From positions 1-33,330 of the IMG/VR virus record IMGVR_UViG_3300048925_000213: a stretch of DNA of 33,330 nucleotides. One strand, 5' to 3'. This stretch comes from a virus. Both the position numbers and the translations under genes were made by a program. This document shows positions 13,884-22,444 of the stretch, piece by piece. The notes below the pieces were generated by a model. It saw only the letters and a program-made list of their open reading frames with translations. It ran no database searches and was not told the DNA's origin. How positions within the stretch are numbered: the stretch's first letter is position 1; the number at the start of each line of letters is the position of its first letter.

Positions 13884-14720
13884 ATGGCTAGCGCAGCTAA
13901 ACCAGCCCGTAAGAAATTCCGCGTTGCTGTCTCCGGTGCCACCGTTGACGGGCGTGAAATTCGCCCTGAGCACCTTCGTGATGCAGCAGCAAACTACAGC
14001 CCGGACGTGTACGGCGCCCGCGTTAACGTGGAGCACTATCTTTCGCCGTTCCCAGGCAGTGACTTCGGCGCGATGGGGGATGTGACAGCACTGAGTGCTG
14101 AAGATATCAGCGAAGGCCCGCTCGCCGGTCGCACGGCTCTTTACGCTGAGATCGAACCTTCTGAGCGCATGAAAAAGCTGACGGAGGAAGGCAAGAAAAT
14201 TTACTCCAGCATTGAACTGCACCCGCAGTTTGCGCTTAACGGCAAGGCTTATGTGATGGGGCTGGCGATGACCGATACCCCGGCGAGCCTCGGCACTGAG
14301 CGCCTGAAGTTTGCCGCGCAGCAGCGTCAGCAGGTTATGTCCTTCAATAATCAGCAGGGTGAAGCCCCGCTGTTCACCGATGCCATTGAGGCTGAAATCA
14401 TCGAACTGGCTGAGCAGCGCAGCGATGAGGGTAAGCAGTGGTTCGGGCGCGTTATGGGGATTATCGGCAAAGGCCGTAAATCTGACGGTGAACAGTTCAG
14501 CCAGGTGCGTGACGCCGTGGAGAACGTCGCTCAGTCCCATGCCGATTTACTGGACAGTTTCAACGACCTGAGCCGCGCCCGCGAGCAGGACAGCCAGGCG
14601 ATCCAGAAGCTGGCCTCCGACCTTGCCGCGCTGACCAGCAAGCTGTGCAGCACAGACGGCAATTTCAGCCAGCGGGAACCCGCAAACGGCGGCGCAAACG
14701 TGCAGCTTGCTGATTACTGA
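13884..14720 (+). CDS. O: Capsid scaffold and maturation protease gpO
   Basis: The 278-aa protein compares with 284 in P2. The N-terminal half is the serine protease. By alignment with P2 (Asp19, His48, Ser107) the triad is Asp22 in VDGRE, His51 in NVEHYL and Ser109 in YSSIELHP. The C-terminal half is helical scaffold, including the coiled-coil-like RAREQDSQAIQKLASDLAAL. It assembles and trims the gpN shell. ATG at 13884 is chosen because AGGA lies 8 nt upstream and the P2-like sequence begins there. An in-frame ATG at 13848 has no such site. It is first in the rightward late operon. Confidence 0.92.
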   Translation: MASAAKPARKKFRVAVSGATVDGREIRPEHLRDAAANYSPDVYGARVNVEHYLSPFPGSDFGAMGDVTALSAEDISEGPLAGRTALYAEIEPSERMKKLTEEGKKIYSSIELHPQFALNGKAYVMGLAMTDTPASLGTERLKFAAQQRQQVMSFNNQQGEAPLFTDAIEAEIIELAEQRSDEGKQWFGRVMGIIGKGRKSDGEQFSQVRDAVENVAQSHADLLDSFNDLSRAREQDSQAIQKLASDLAALTSKLCSTDGNFSQREPANGGANVQLADY

Positions 14721-14743
14721 TATCCACAACGAGAGCAAAGAAT

Positions 14744-15793
14744 ATGGAAAACACTACCCGCCAGCTGTTTGATCGGTATGTAGCCCAGCAGGCACAGCTA
14801 AACGGCGTTTCAACCTCCGCTATCGCTGCAAAATTTGCTGTAGATCCGACGCGCCAGCAGCGCATGGAACAGGCAGCACAGCAAAATGATTCTTTCCTGA
14901 GCAAAATTAACGTGTTCCCCGTCAACCAGCAGATCGGCCAGAAAGTCCTGATCGGAAGTAAAGGCCCGATGGCTGGTGTAAACAACGGCGTCACCAGCCG
15001 TCGCAACCCTGGCTCAAATCACTCAATGGAGCCGTTCGACTACATGTGCCGCAAGGTCAACTATGACTACGGCATCAGCTATGAACAGCTTGATGCGTGG
15101 GCACATATGCCGGAGTTCCAGCCGCTGATCAGCAAGGCAATGGCCCGCCAGATGTCGCTTGACCGCATCATGATTGGCTTTAACGGCGTGAAGTACAGCG
15201 ATCCGTCTGACCGCGCCGCTAATCCACTGTTGCAGGACTGTGGCATCGGCTGGCTGGAGAAAATCCGTAAGGAGGCACCGCACCGCGTCATTTCCAATGT
15301 GACGATCACCTCGCGCGATGAAGATAACAAGATTGTCGCAAAAGGTACTTACGGCAACCTTGGTGCTGCGGTGTACGACGCCAAAAACAGCCTGATGGAT
15401 GAGTGGCACAAGCATAACCCGGATAACGTGGTGATCCTGGCGGGTGATCTGCTGACGACCAGCAATTTTTCGGCCATCAACGCCTTAAGCCAGACCAACC
15501 CGAATACCGAAATGCTGGCCGGTCAGTTGATTGTTGCGCAGGAGCGCGTAGGCAACATGCCGACCTTTATCGCGCCTTACTTCCCTGTAACTGGCGTACT
15601 GATCACGCCGTTCAAAAACCTGTCGGTGTACTACCAGCGCGGCGGTCTGCGCCGGACGATTAAAGAAGAGCCGGAATACAACCGTGTCGCAACGTATCAG
15701 TCTTCAAACGATGACTTCGTCATTGAAGACTACGGCAATGTTGCGTTCATTGACGGCATTCAGTTCGCCCAGGCCGAACAGGCTGGCGAGTGA
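14744..15793 (+). CDS. N: Major capsid protein gpN
   Basis: The 349-aa HK97-fold shell protein compares with 357 in P2. Typical stretches include VFPVNQQIGQKVLIG, DRIMIGFNG, PLLQDCGIGWLEKIR and a C-terminal EDYGNVAFIDGIQF. In P2 the N-terminal 31 residues are removed by gpO, and the matching region here (before about residue 35, Gln/Ala-rich) is likely cleaved too. The start has GAGAGCAAAG upstream. A hairpin just after the gene may stabilise the mRNA or reduce readthrough into M, which would fit the large amount of gpN required. Confidence 0.96.
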   Translation: MENTTRQLFDRYVAQQAQLNGVSTSAIAAKFAVDPTRQQRMEQAAQQNDSFLSKINVFPVNQQIGQKVLIGSKGPMAGVNNGVTSRRNPGSNHSMEPFDYMCRKVNYDYGISYEQLDAWAHMPEFQPLISKAMARQMSLDRIMIGFNGVKYSDPSDRAANPLLQDCGIGWLEKIRKEAPHRVISNVTITSRDEDNKIVAKGTYGNLGAAVYDAKNSLMDEWHKHNPDNVVILAGDLLTTSNFSAINALSQTNPNTEMLAGQLIVAQERVGNMPTFIAPYFPVTGVLITPFKNLSVYYQRGGLRRTIKEEPEYNRVATYQSSNDDFVIEDYGNVAFIDGIQFAQAEQAGE

Positions 15794-15800
15794 CAGAAGC

Positions 15801-15819
15801 GGCGGGGCATTGCCCCGCC
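15801..15819 (+). terminator. Hairpin between N and M
   Basis: GGCGGGGCA-t-TGCCCCGCC forms a 9-bp GC-rich stem directly after N, with no T-run. It is more likely an mRNA-stabilising or partial-attenuation structure than a full terminator, because M, L and the tail genes lie on the same transcript. Confidence 0.4.
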
Positions 15820-15838
15820 ATGACGGGGAGAAGTGACG

Positions 15839-16696
15839 ATGTTAACACCGGCACAAAAACATTTTCAGAGGGTCATGGCAGAACGCCGGGGCCAGGCGGA
15901 TGAAGAATCCGATATCCAGCGCACCGCACATGAGCAAATTCTGCATCGCCTGCGTATGGACTTGTCCCGCCTCAGCGGCGTGCAGTCCGAAGAAACCAAA
16001 GCCGAAATGAAGAAATCCATGCTGCCTGAATACGAGGGATGGATTGAAGGCACGCTCGACGGCGACAGTGGGCGGCAGGATGAAGTCATTACCAGGCTGA
16101 TGGTCTGGGCGATTGACTGTCGTGACTATGCGCTTGCGTTGAGGCTGGGGCGCTACGTGGTACGCCACGGGCTGACGCTGCCGGATAACTTCAACCGCAC
16201 GGCAGCGACCTTCCTGACTGAAGAAATGAGCAAGCCAGCGCTGACGCTTGCCGCAGCTGATGCTGACGCTGATTTATCGGCCAGTACCGCAGTGCTTGAT
16301 GAAGTGGCGGAGATTGTCGCCGACAGTGATATGCCGGATGTGGTGCGCGCCAAGTTGTGCAAGGCCCGTGCACTTGCCCGCCGTGGCGCGACTGATATCA
16401 CGGCCAAAGCGGAAGCGCTGGCGCTGTTCCGTGAGGCGCTGACGCGCAACCCCAACGCCGGGGTAAAAAAAGAGATTGCCACGCTTGCCCGTGAAGTTAA
16501 GAAGCTGTCTGCGGATAGCGGCACGGGTGAAGGCGGCGCGGCCAGCACCGACAAAACTGACGGTACTGCAGAGCTTGTTCCTGAAAAGACCACCACTGCC
16601 AGCGCAGCAGGTAAAACGGCGACGCGTAAAACCACGACTAAAACGGCAACAGGCAAAGCGACAAAGCGCAAGCCTGCCAGCCAGAAAAAGAATTAA
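15839..16696 (+). CDS. M: Terminase small subunit gpM
   Basis: The 285-aa protein compares with 247 in P2. P2-like features are the start MLTPAQKHFQRVMAE, the helical body with MVWAIDCRDYALALRLGRYV and the pattern DMPDVVRAKLCKARAL. The extra length is a C-terminal Thr/Lys/Ala-rich tail (about residues 220-285) that looks disordered and basic and could bind DNA. It recognises cos and recruits gpP. ATG at 15839 is preferred because GGGGAG lies 8-9 nt upstream. A GTG two codons earlier is the alternative. Confidence 0.93.
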   Translation: MLTPAQKHFQRVMAERRGQADEESDIQRTAHEQILHRLRMDLSRLSGVQSEETKAEMKKSMLPEYEGWIEGTLDGDSGRQDEVITRLMVWAIDCRDYALALRLGRYVVRHGLTLPDNFNRTAATFLTEEMSKPALTLAAADADADLSASTAVLDEVAEIVADSDMPDVVRAKLCKARALARRGATDITAKAEALALFREALTRNPNAGVKKEIATLAREVKKLSADSGTGEGGAASTDKTDGTAELVPEKTTTASAAGKTATRKTTTKTATGKATKRKPASQKKN

Positions 16697-16794
16697 CGAC
16701 TTCGGCCCCGTCCGACAGGCGGCGCGGGTGGAGATCTGCCCGTTTACGGTCTTTTAACCACCCGCCCACCGCCTGATTTATGGGAGATAAGCGC

Positions 16795-17319
16795 ATGAGC
16801 AGCCTTGTGGCAAATAAGCGCGTTTTGCCTGCCGACAGTGATACCGCCGATGTTGATGATGGTGATAGCACCGTCAGCGCCGGGGACTTCTGGCCGGTGA
16901 TAAAACTGGCCGATCTCCGTCTGGCCGCACGCATCACAGGTGGTATCACCACGTCCAGGCTGATGCACGTCACCACGGAAGCGGTAGCCCATGTCACCGC
17001 GCAGTTGCTTGACTGGCGTGCCGGGCAGATCAAAGCAGGTTTTCACACGCTGGAAGATGTGCCTTCAGTCCTGCCATCAGGTGAGCAGGAAAAGCTGATG
17101 ATCAACGGTGAAAACGTGAAGGTGTACCGCTTCCGCCGTGCAGTCTATTCGATTGCCAGGGCCCTGGTGCTTGAAGGCTATCGCGACGTCGATACCACGG
17201 CGAAAGGCGACAAAGACGCCGCCGCGCTTGACCTGCAACGGGATGATCTCTGGCGGGATGCCCGCTGGAGCATCGCCGACATTCGCGACACGCCGCGCCT
17301 TTATGCGGAGCTTTGCTGA
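16795..17319 (+). CDS. L: Head completion protein gpL
   Basis: The 174-aa protein matches the size and place of P2 gpL (169 aa). It begins after GGGAG 8 nt upstream of ATG 16795. A longer in-frame start at 16780 has no site. Conserved parts include FWPVIKLADLRLAARITGGI and the C-terminal DDLWRDARWSIADIRDTPR. It binds filled heads at the portal before tails join. Its stop overlaps X (TGATG). Confidence 0.92.
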   Translation: MSSLVANKRVLPADSDTADVDDGDSTVSAGDFWPVIKLADLRLAARITGGITTSRLMHVTTEAVAHVTAQLLDWRAGQIKAGFHTLEDVPSVLPSGEQEKLMINGENVKVYRFRRAVYSIARALVLEGYRDVDTTAKGDKDAAALDLQRDDLWRDARWSIADIRDTPRLYAELC

Positions 17320-17519
17320 TGAAAGTGAAGGCATTGCAGGGGGATACGGTGGATTTGCTTTGCTGGCGTCACTACGGCACCACGCAGGGCGTGACCGAAA
17401 AAGTGTTATCTGCCAATCCCGGACTGAGTCAGCAGGTTTTTCTTGATGCCGGTCAGGAGATTGAACTGCCGGAAATCGCGCGTAAAGCGACACAGGAGAT
17501 GGTGCAGTTATGGGATTAA
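17319..17519 (+). CDS. X: Tail protein gpX (LysM-like)
   Basis: The 66-aa protein compares with 67 in P2 and has the same frame of motifs: VKALQGDTVDLLCWRHYGTT, then VLSANPGLS and the ending VQLWD. The fold is LysM-like, as in other small tail-tip and baseplate hub parts. It begins in a TGATG overlap with L and ends inside the holin gene, so these genes are translationally coupled. Confidence 0.9.
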   Translation: MKVKALQGDTVDLLCWRHYGTTQGVTEKVLSANPGLSQQVFLDAGQEIELPEIARKATQEMVQLWD

Positions 17520-17812
17520 GTTTCTTTCACCGCCTGAATGACTGGCTGACATTTACCATGTCAGCAATGGTCACGAGTATCGGCGTTATGACGCTGAGCG
17601 AAAAGATTGCGCTGGCCGGTCTTCTCGTCGGGATGGTTTTTGGTGCCCGTGGTTGGCTCTATCGCGCCCGCATGGAACGGGGGCAGAAGCGTCGCAACGA
17701 ACTGATTAATCAGATCCTTGAGCAGGCAGAACACAGGCAGATGACTGGATCAGAGCGCCGGGCGCTTGACCTTCTGCAACAGAATGAGCCGGAAGATGAA
17801 ACAGCTTATTAA
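17510..17812 (+). CDS. Y: Holin, HP1-family-like
   Basis: The 100-aa protein has one or two membrane helices in the first half (FTMSAMVTSIGVMTLSEKIA, then LAGLLVGMVFGARGWLY), followed by a charged cytoplasmic tail (RARMERGQKRRNELINQ). The place matches P2 gene Y, but the sequence differs from P2 Y and looks closer to HP1-type holins. It would trigger release or activation of the SAR endolysin at lysis. It overlaps X upstream and the endolysin downstream. No antiholin equivalent of P2 lysA was found. Confidence 0.75.
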   Translation: MGLSFFHRLNDWLTFTMSAMVTSIGVMTLSEKIALAGLLVGMVFGARGWLYRARMERGQKRRNELINQILEQAEHRQMTGSERRALDLLQQNEPEDETAY

Positions 17813-18341
17813 AAAATGCTCCATTGCGGCCATTGTTGCGCTGGGTATCACGCTCAGTCCTGGCGCGTTGCGCACAACGCCTGAAGGTCAGCAGAAGATT
17901 GCTGGCTGGGAAGACTGCCGGAATACGCCCTACTACTGCACGGCTGGCGTGCTGACGGTTGGGATTGGTTCTACGGGACGTGTTGAAAAGCGGGAGTACA
18001 GCGACAGCGAGATCGCCGGTCGCTGGATTAACGATATGCGGCACGCTGAAAACTGTATTAACCAGAATTTTGAAGGCGGGCATATGCCGCAGTACGCCTT
18101 TGAGGCCATGACGGATGCCGCTCTTAATGTGGGATGTACTGGCCTGATGTGGTTCACGGACAGCCAGAAGCGAAAGCAGCGCACGACCATCTGGAAGAAG
18201 GCGCAGGCGCATGAATGGCAGGCGATGTGTAACCGGCTGACAGACTTTGTAAACAGCGGCGGTAAGCGCAGCCAAGGGCTGGTTAACCGGAGAGCGGATT
18301 TTAAGGCGTGGTGCCTGCGGGACGTGGAGGCTGATAAATGA
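17796..18341 (+). CDS. K: SAR endolysin, GH24 lysozyme of P1 Lyz type
   Basis: The 181-aa lysozyme has an N-terminal signal-arrest-release helix, CSIAAIVALGITLSPGAL. The active site E-x8-C-x5-T is Glu39, Cys48 and Thr54 in GWEDCRNTPYYCTAGVLT. As in P1 Lyz, a Cys takes the usual Asp place. Cys8 in the SAR helix, Cys41 and Cys48 match the P1 cysteines that swap disulfides when the enzyme leaves the membrane and becomes active. It replaces the non-SAR endolysin of P2. ATG 17796 lies inside the holin gene. An earlier in-frame ATG at 17784 would add four residues. Confidence 0.88.
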   Translation: MKQLIKKCSIAAIVALGITLSPGALRTTPEGQQKIAGWEDCRNTPYYCTAGVLTVGIGSTGRVEKREYSDSEIAGRWINDMRHAENCINQNFEGGHMPQYAFEAMTDAALNVGCTGLMWFTDSQKRKQRTTIWKKAQAHEWQAMCNRLTDFVNSGGKRSQGLVNRRADFKAWCLRDVEADK

Positions 18342-18775
18342 AGATTACAGCCATTTTATGCGCATTGCTGGCGCTGGCCTCTGGTGGCCTGCTCTGGCAG
18401 ACACATCAACGCGGAAAAGACTCTGCTCGCAATGAAGCGCTTTCCCGCGAGGTGAAAAGTAATGGTGAAGTGCTGGATGAGTTGCGGGCACTGACTGCTG
18501 ATGCCCGCGAAGTGCTTGCACAGTTGCGGGCAACCGAGCAGCAAAGAAACGCCGAGGGAGAAAAGCGACGTGAAAACATGCGCGATGCCATCAAAGACGA
18601 TACGTGTGCCAGTACTGTTGTGCCTGCTTCTGTCAGTAACAGCCTGCAACATCGCACCGCCTCAGCCACAAATGAAAATCGTGTACGAACCGGTGCCGGA
18701 AAGCCTGACGGCAGCAACGCCAGCGCCGGAACTGACCGCCCCGGTAACGTGGGGCGCGATAGCTATCTGGAGTGA
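18338..18775 (+). CDS. lysB: Inner-membrane spanin subunit (LysB, Rz-like)
   Basis: The 145-aa protein has an N-terminal anchor (MKITAILCALLALASGGLLW) and a long helical periplasmic stretch (REVKSNGEVLDELRALTADA) typical of i-spanins. The C-terminal third is polar and Ser/Asn-rich, where the outer-membrane partner is encoded in another frame. It overlaps the endolysin stop by ATGA. With LysC it spans the periplasm and fuses the two membranes in the last step of lysis. Confidence 0.9.
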   Translation: MKITAILCALLALASGGLLWQTHQRGKDSARNEALSREVKSNGEVLDELRALTADAREVLAQLRATEQQRNAEGEKRRENMRDAIKDDTCASTVVPASVSNSLQHRTASATNENRVRTGAGKPDGSNASAGTDRPGNVGRDSYLE

Positions 18776-18884
18776 TCGCCTGCGCGATGCGCTGGATACC
18801 TGCAACGCCGATAAGGCGGCGATAGCCGATCTCGACCTGCGCCGCCTGAAAAGACTGACTGACCACGCGAGGGCAACACAATGA
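18570..18884 (+). CDS. lysC: Outer-membrane spanin lipoprotein (LysC, Rz1-like)
   Basis: The 104-aa lipoprotein is encoded in the +1 frame within lysB and runs 109 bp past its end. The signal peptide (KTIRVPVLLCLLLSVTAC) ends in the lipobox VTAC with lipidated Cys26. The mature protein starts Pro-rich (NIAPPQPQ), as in Rz1-type o-spanins, then has a helical region absent from the smallest Rz1 proteins. GTG 18570 is favoured, with GGGAG 9 nt upstream. ATG 18585 is possible. Confidence 0.85.
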   Translation: MKTCAMPSKTIRVPVLLCLLLSVTACNIAPPQPQMKIVYEPVPESLTAATPAPELTAPVTWGAIAIWSDRLRDALDTCNADKAAIADLDLRRLKRLTDHARATQ

Positions 18885-18973
18885 CCTTATTCGACTATCT
18901 GAGTGCTCACCCGCACTGGACGCTTATCTATCTGTTGATCATCGCGGCTGCGATTGAACGTTCTGGGCGCTGA
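18881..18973 (+). CDS. 30-aa membrane microprotein
   Basis: The start overlaps the lysC stop (ATGA). The product MTLFDYLSAHPHWTLIYLLI continues with a short hydrophobic stretch and ends IERSGR, giving a single membrane helix. It ends 12 bp before R. Coupled translation and the lysis-cassette setting suggest a real gene that tunes lysis, but no family is recognised. Confidence 0.45.
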   Translation: MTLFDYLSAHPHWTLIYLLIIAAAIERSGR

Positions 18974-18985
18974 GAAGGTATCACC

Positions 18986-19456
18986 ATGCTGAAAGCTGAT
19001 TCACTGCGCGATGCCCTGACCCGTGCAAACAAATGGTGCAGGGCCAATCCTGAAGCCTTCACCGTTTTTGTGGAAGAAGGGAATATCGAGACGACCGGCG
19101 AAACGCCGTCGTTTATGTACCGCTATACCCTGGTGCTGTTTGTGATGAACTTTGCCGGTGATATTGATGATTTCACGCTGCCGTTAATGGCATGGCTCTG
19201 GCACAACCAGCCCAGTCTACTGCTGAACCCGGAGAAGAACCGGGACGTTAAATTTACGACCCTTATCAACAACGACGATACCGCCGACATTCTGTTTGAA
19301 ATGCCGCTGTGCGAGCGCGTGAAGGTCACTCTGGATGCGAATGGCATTCCCCGGGCGGAGCATTTACCGGAACCTAAGCCGCGCATCCCGTCAGCAGACG
19401 GGGACTGGAGCACCATCTTTGAGGATGTGACGTGGGAGGCTGACGCGCATGAGTAA
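18986..19456 (+). CDS. R: Tail completion protein gpR
   Basis: The 156-aa protein matches P2 gpR in length and pattern (MLKADSLRDALTRANKWCRA, DFTLPLMAWLWHNQPSLL, DILFEMPLCERVKV). It acts at the head-proximal end of the tail so that the tail can join the head. AAGG precedes the ATG. The end overlaps S by 8 nt. Confidence 0.92.
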   Translation: MLKADSLRDALTRANKWCRANPEAFTVFVEEGNIETTGETPSFMYRYTLVLFVMNFAGDIDDFTLPLMAWLWHNQPSLLLNPEKNRDVKFTTLINNDDTADILFEMPLCERVKVTLDANGIPRAEHLPEPKPRIPSADGDWSTIFEDVTWEADAHE

Positions 19457-20087
19457 CGATCTCTTCCGTGAACTGGATCAGGTATTCAGCGACATACTCG
19501 CGGGCACCTCGCCGGGCGGACGTGTTCGCACTGCCCGCGCTGTTGGCCAGGCGCTGCGTAAGAGCCAGCAACGGCGCATAAAAGCGCAGCAAAACCCGGA
19601 AGGTTCGCCGTATCCCGCCCGCCGCCGCAGGGTGCTGCGTTCTCAGCAGGGTATTGTGTTTGTCTGGCAGGGTGAGATCCGTCGCCTGAAAAACTGGCAC
19701 GGTGGCCGGGGGAAATACGGGCGCACCATCACTGGCTTTGACGAAGAACGAAATAATATCCGCACGTTTTACCGCAGCGATATTGAACGTTACATCGAGA
19801 TCAATACGCGCTCAGTACGCCGCAATACCACAAAAAAAGTGCCGATGTTTCAGCGGTTGCGAGGCTTTCGCTTTCTCAAAATGCGTGCCGATGCTGGCGG
19901 CACTTCCGTGGGTTATGACGGTGTGGCCGCACGCATTGCGCGTGTACACCAGTACGGCCAGCGCGACCAGGTCGGGCCGGGTGCTTTTGCTAAATATCCG
20001 GTACGTGAGCTTCTGGGCTTTACCGCTGGCGATGAACAGATGATTACGGAACAGGTAGTTAACAGCCTGGGGAGTGCCACACGATGA
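19449..20087 (+). CDS. S: Tail completion protein gpS
   Basis: The 212-aa protein of the phage virion morphogenesis family has landmarks RARRVLRSQQGIVFVWQGEI-like basic stretches, FQRLRGFRFLKMRA and RIARVHQYGQRDQVGPG. P2 gpS is shorter (150 aa). Extra sequence here lies around residues 75-115 (HGGRGKYGRTITGFDEERNN). It works with gpR at tail completion. It overlaps R and, by ATGA, V. No late promoter gap is seen between S and V, unlike P2, which has a separate V promoter. Confidence 0.88.
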   Translation: MSNDLFRELDQVFSDILAGTSPGGRVRTARAVGQALRKSQQRRIKAQQNPEGSPYPARRRRVLRSQQGIVFVWQGEIRRLKNWHGGRGKYGRTITGFDEERNNIRTFYRSDIERYIEINTRSVRRNTTKKVPMFQRLRGFRFLKMRADAGGTSVGYDGVAARIARVHQYGQRDQVGPGAFAKYPVRELLGFTAGDEQMITEQVVNSLGSATR

Positions 20088-20665
20088 GCGCTGAACTGAT
20101 CCGCCTGCTGGAAAATATCCTCCGCGTTGGCGTCGTTATTGCCGTTGATGAAGAGAGCTGGCGCGTGCGCGTGCAAAGCGGCGAACTTCAGACCGACTGG
20201 CTGCGCTGGAACACCACGCGCGCCGGGGCATTCAGTATCTGGGTGCCGCCTTCAGTCGGTGAGCAGGTCTGGCTTGGCTGTATCGGTGGCAACCCTGAAA
20301 CAGCGGTCATTATTGGCAGTCTCTACAGCAACGATCACCCAGCACCGGGCAGCAGCCTGAAAGAGATTGTGCTGACAGCACCAGACGGCGCGTCTTTCCG
20401 CTATGACGCAGAGGTCAGCGCGCTGGATGCTCAGGGCATGAAAACGGCACATATCAAAGCTTCTGCCAGCGTCACGCTTGAAACGCCGGTGGTTGAATGT
20501 ACCGAACACCTGAGAGCGCGGACGTTCGAACTGACGGAGGGCGGCACGATGAAGGGCACTATCACTCATTCAGGCGGTTCACTGTCGTCTAACGGGGTGA
20601 CGCTGCATTCACATGTGCATGGTGGTGTGCAGGGTGGCAGCAGCAACACAGGAGGGCCGAAATGA
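20084..20665 (+). CDS. V: Baseplate spike protein gpV
   Basis: The 193-aa protein compares with 211 in P2. It has an OB-fold N-terminal part (WRVRVQSGELQTDWLRW, then VPPSVGEQVWLGCIGGNPE), a beta-helical stem with repeated short strands, and a tip with His175, His177 and His179 in LHSHVHGG. HxH motifs at the tip bind an iron ion in P2-type spikes. The trimer punctures the outer membrane. The gene overlaps S and W by ATGA. Confidence 0.93.
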   Translation: MSAELIRLLENILRVGVVIAVDEESWRVRVQSGELQTDWLRWNTTRAGAFSIWVPPSVGEQVWLGCIGGNPETAVIIGSLYSNDHPAPGSSLKEIVLTAPDGASFRYDAEVSALDAQGMKTAHIKASASVTLETPVVECTEHLRARTFELTEGGTMKGTITHSGGSLSSNGVTLHSHVHGGVQGGSSNTGGPK

Positions 20666-21030
20666 CAGTCCGCTACACCGGAATGAACCCGGACGGCACG
20701 GGCCAGCTTACGGACACCGATCAGCTGTGGAATTCTGTACGCGACATACTGACCACGCCTCTGGCAAGCCGGGTGATGCGACGGGATTACGGCAGCATGA
20801 TCCCCGATCTGCTGGATGAGCCACAGAACGAAGTGACGCGCCTGCAATGCATGAGTGCTGCGGTGATTGCCCTGACAATGTGGGAACCGCGTATTGCCCT
20901 GAACGGCATCAGTATCAGTTATTCAAGGGATGGCGCTGTCACCGCTGAACTGGTCGGCATCATCACCGAAACCATGCAGACGGCAGGCACTACGCTGGCG
21001 CTCAGGAGTGGCAGTAATGGCAACAGTTGA
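20662..21030 (+). CDS. W: Baseplate wedge protein gpW (gp25-like)
   Basis: The 122-aa protein compares with 115 in P2 and has the gp25/lysozyme-like wedge pattern TDQLWNSVRDILTTPLASRV, then MRRDYGSMIPDLLDEP. It is part of the wedge that starts sheath assembly. It overlaps V by ATGA and J by 14 nt. Confidence 0.93.
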   Translation: MTVRYTGMNPDGTGQLTDTDQLWNSVRDILTTPLASRVMRRDYGSMIPDLLDEPQNEVTRLQCMSAAVIALTMWEPRIALNGISISYSRDGAVTAELVGIITETMQTAGTTLALRSGSNGNS

Positions 21031-21913
21031 TTTATCGCAGCTACCGCAGCCGCAAATTATCGAAGTGCCGGACTTTGAGGTCATTCTCAGCGAGGTCAGA
21101 GCCGTAATGCTTGCCGCCTTCCCGCAGGAACAACAGGCATCTGTTGCCGCTGCGCTGGAGCTGGAGTCAGAACCGCTGAACGTGATCGCCCAGGTGGTTG
21201 CCTACCGTGAAATGACGCTTCGCCAGCGCATCAATGAGGGCGCAGCGGCATGTATGCTGAGTCATGCCGTATCGACGGATCTTGATAACCTCGCGGCCAA
21301 CCTGAATACCGAACGTCTGATCATCACACCGGAAACGACAACTGCTGACGCGGAAACGGAAAGTGATACCGCACTGCGCCTGCGTGCTCAGTCTGCTTTT
21401 GAGGGGCTGAGCGTGGCTGGTCCAACCGGGGCATATGAATATTTTGCAAAGAGCGTCAGCGGAAAAGTGGCGGACGCGAGAGCAACCAGCCCGTCGCCCG
21501 CTGTCGTGATCGTTTCAGTGCTTTCCACTGAAGGTGATGGTACGGCACCGGCAGAGTTACTGAATGACGTCAGAAATGCCCTTAATGACGAAAACATACG
21601 GCCAGTCGGTGACAGGCTTACGGTACAAAGTGCTGAAATTATTGATTATCAAATCAGGGCGCAGCTTTATTTCTATCCCGGCCCTGAGTCTGAGCCGATC
21701 CTTACCGCTGCGCAAAATGCCCTACAGTCATGGCTCAGTCAGCAGGGCAAAATTGGTCGCGATGTCGCCCGTTCAGCCATCATGGCTGCCTTGCATGTTC
21801 AGGGTGTGCAGCGTGTGGAGTTGCAGGAGCCTGCGGGCGATCTTGTGATTGATGATACGCAGTCGGCTCGCTGCACGTCTTTCGCTATCAGCAAAGGGGG
21901 AACCGATGAGTAG
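21017..21913 (+). CDS. J: Baseplate assembly protein gpJ
   Basis: The 298-aa protein compares with 302 in P2. It begins MATVDLSQLPQPQIIEVPDF, much as P2 gpJ does, and carries LESEPLNVIAQVVAYREMTL and the gpJ-type C-terminal domain (LSQQGKIGRDVARSAIMAAL). It forms the outer wedge with gpI and gpW. ATG 21017 is chosen because AGGAG lies 8 nt upstream and homology begins there. Confidence 0.95.
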   Translation: MATVDLSQLPQPQIIEVPDFEVILSEVRAVMLAAFPQEQQASVAAALELESEPLNVIAQVVAYREMTLRQRINEGAAACMLSHAVSTDLDNLAANLNTERLIITPETTTADAETESDTALRLRAQSAFEGLSVAGPTGAYEYFAKSVSGKVADARATSPSPAVVIVSVLSTEGDGTAPAELLNDVRNALNDENIRPVGDRLTVQSAEIIDYQIRAQLYFYPGPESEPILTAAQNALQSWLSQQGKIGRDVARSAIMAALHVQGVQRVELQEPAGDLVIDDTQSARCTSFAISKGGTDE

Positions 21914-22433
21914 CAGCCTGCTGCCTCCATCAGCCAGTGACTTCATGCGAAACGCGGAGAAGGTGACGGAGAAGATTACTGATATTCCGGTAATGCTTCG
22001 CACATTGTGGAACGCAGATACCTGCCCGGTGAGTCTTCTGCCCTATCTGGCTTGGGCGCTTTCAGTAGACAGGTGGGATAAGGACTGGCCGGAGCAGACC
22101 AAACGGCAATCTATCCGTGACGCCTGGCTGATTCACCGACACAAAGGCACCATCGGCGCATTACGCCGTGTTGTGGAGCCGCTCGGATACATTATCAATG
22201 TTACGGAATGGTGGGAAACCAACGATCCCCCAGGCACATTTCGCCTTGATATCGGTGTCTTAGAGTCTGGCATCACCGAGGAAATGTATTACGAAATGGA
22301 GCGGCTCATTGCCGATGCTAAGCCCGCAAGCCGCCATCTTATCGGGCTAAATATTATTCAGGACATACCCGGCTACCTCTACACCGGTGCCCTGACCTAT
22401 GACGGCGACATCATCACGGTTTACCCCGGATAA
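21906..22433 (+). CDS. I: Tail baseplate protein gpI
   Basis: The 175-aa protein compares with 176 in P2. Signature stretches are LLPYLAWALSVDRWDKDWPE and RDAWLIHRHKGTIGALRRVV. It sits at the baseplate edge and links to the tail fibre. It overlaps J by 8 nt, with GGGGG upstream of ATG 21906. Confidence 0.95.
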   Translation: MSSSLLPPSASDFMRNAEKVTEKITDIPVMLRTLWNADTCPVSLLPYLAWALSVDRWDKDWPEQTKRQSIRDAWLIHRHKGTIGALRRVVEPLGYIINVTEWWETNDPPGTFRLDIGVLESGITEEMYYEMERLIADAKPASRHLIGLNIIQDIPGYLYTGALTYDGDIITVYPG

Positions 22434-22444
22434 GTGAGAACAAA

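Noticed and set aside
16153-16671. 172-aa leftward ORF opposite M, Val/Ser/Ala-rich
   Set aside because: It arises from the repetitive Thr/Lys/Ala tail codons of M read backward.
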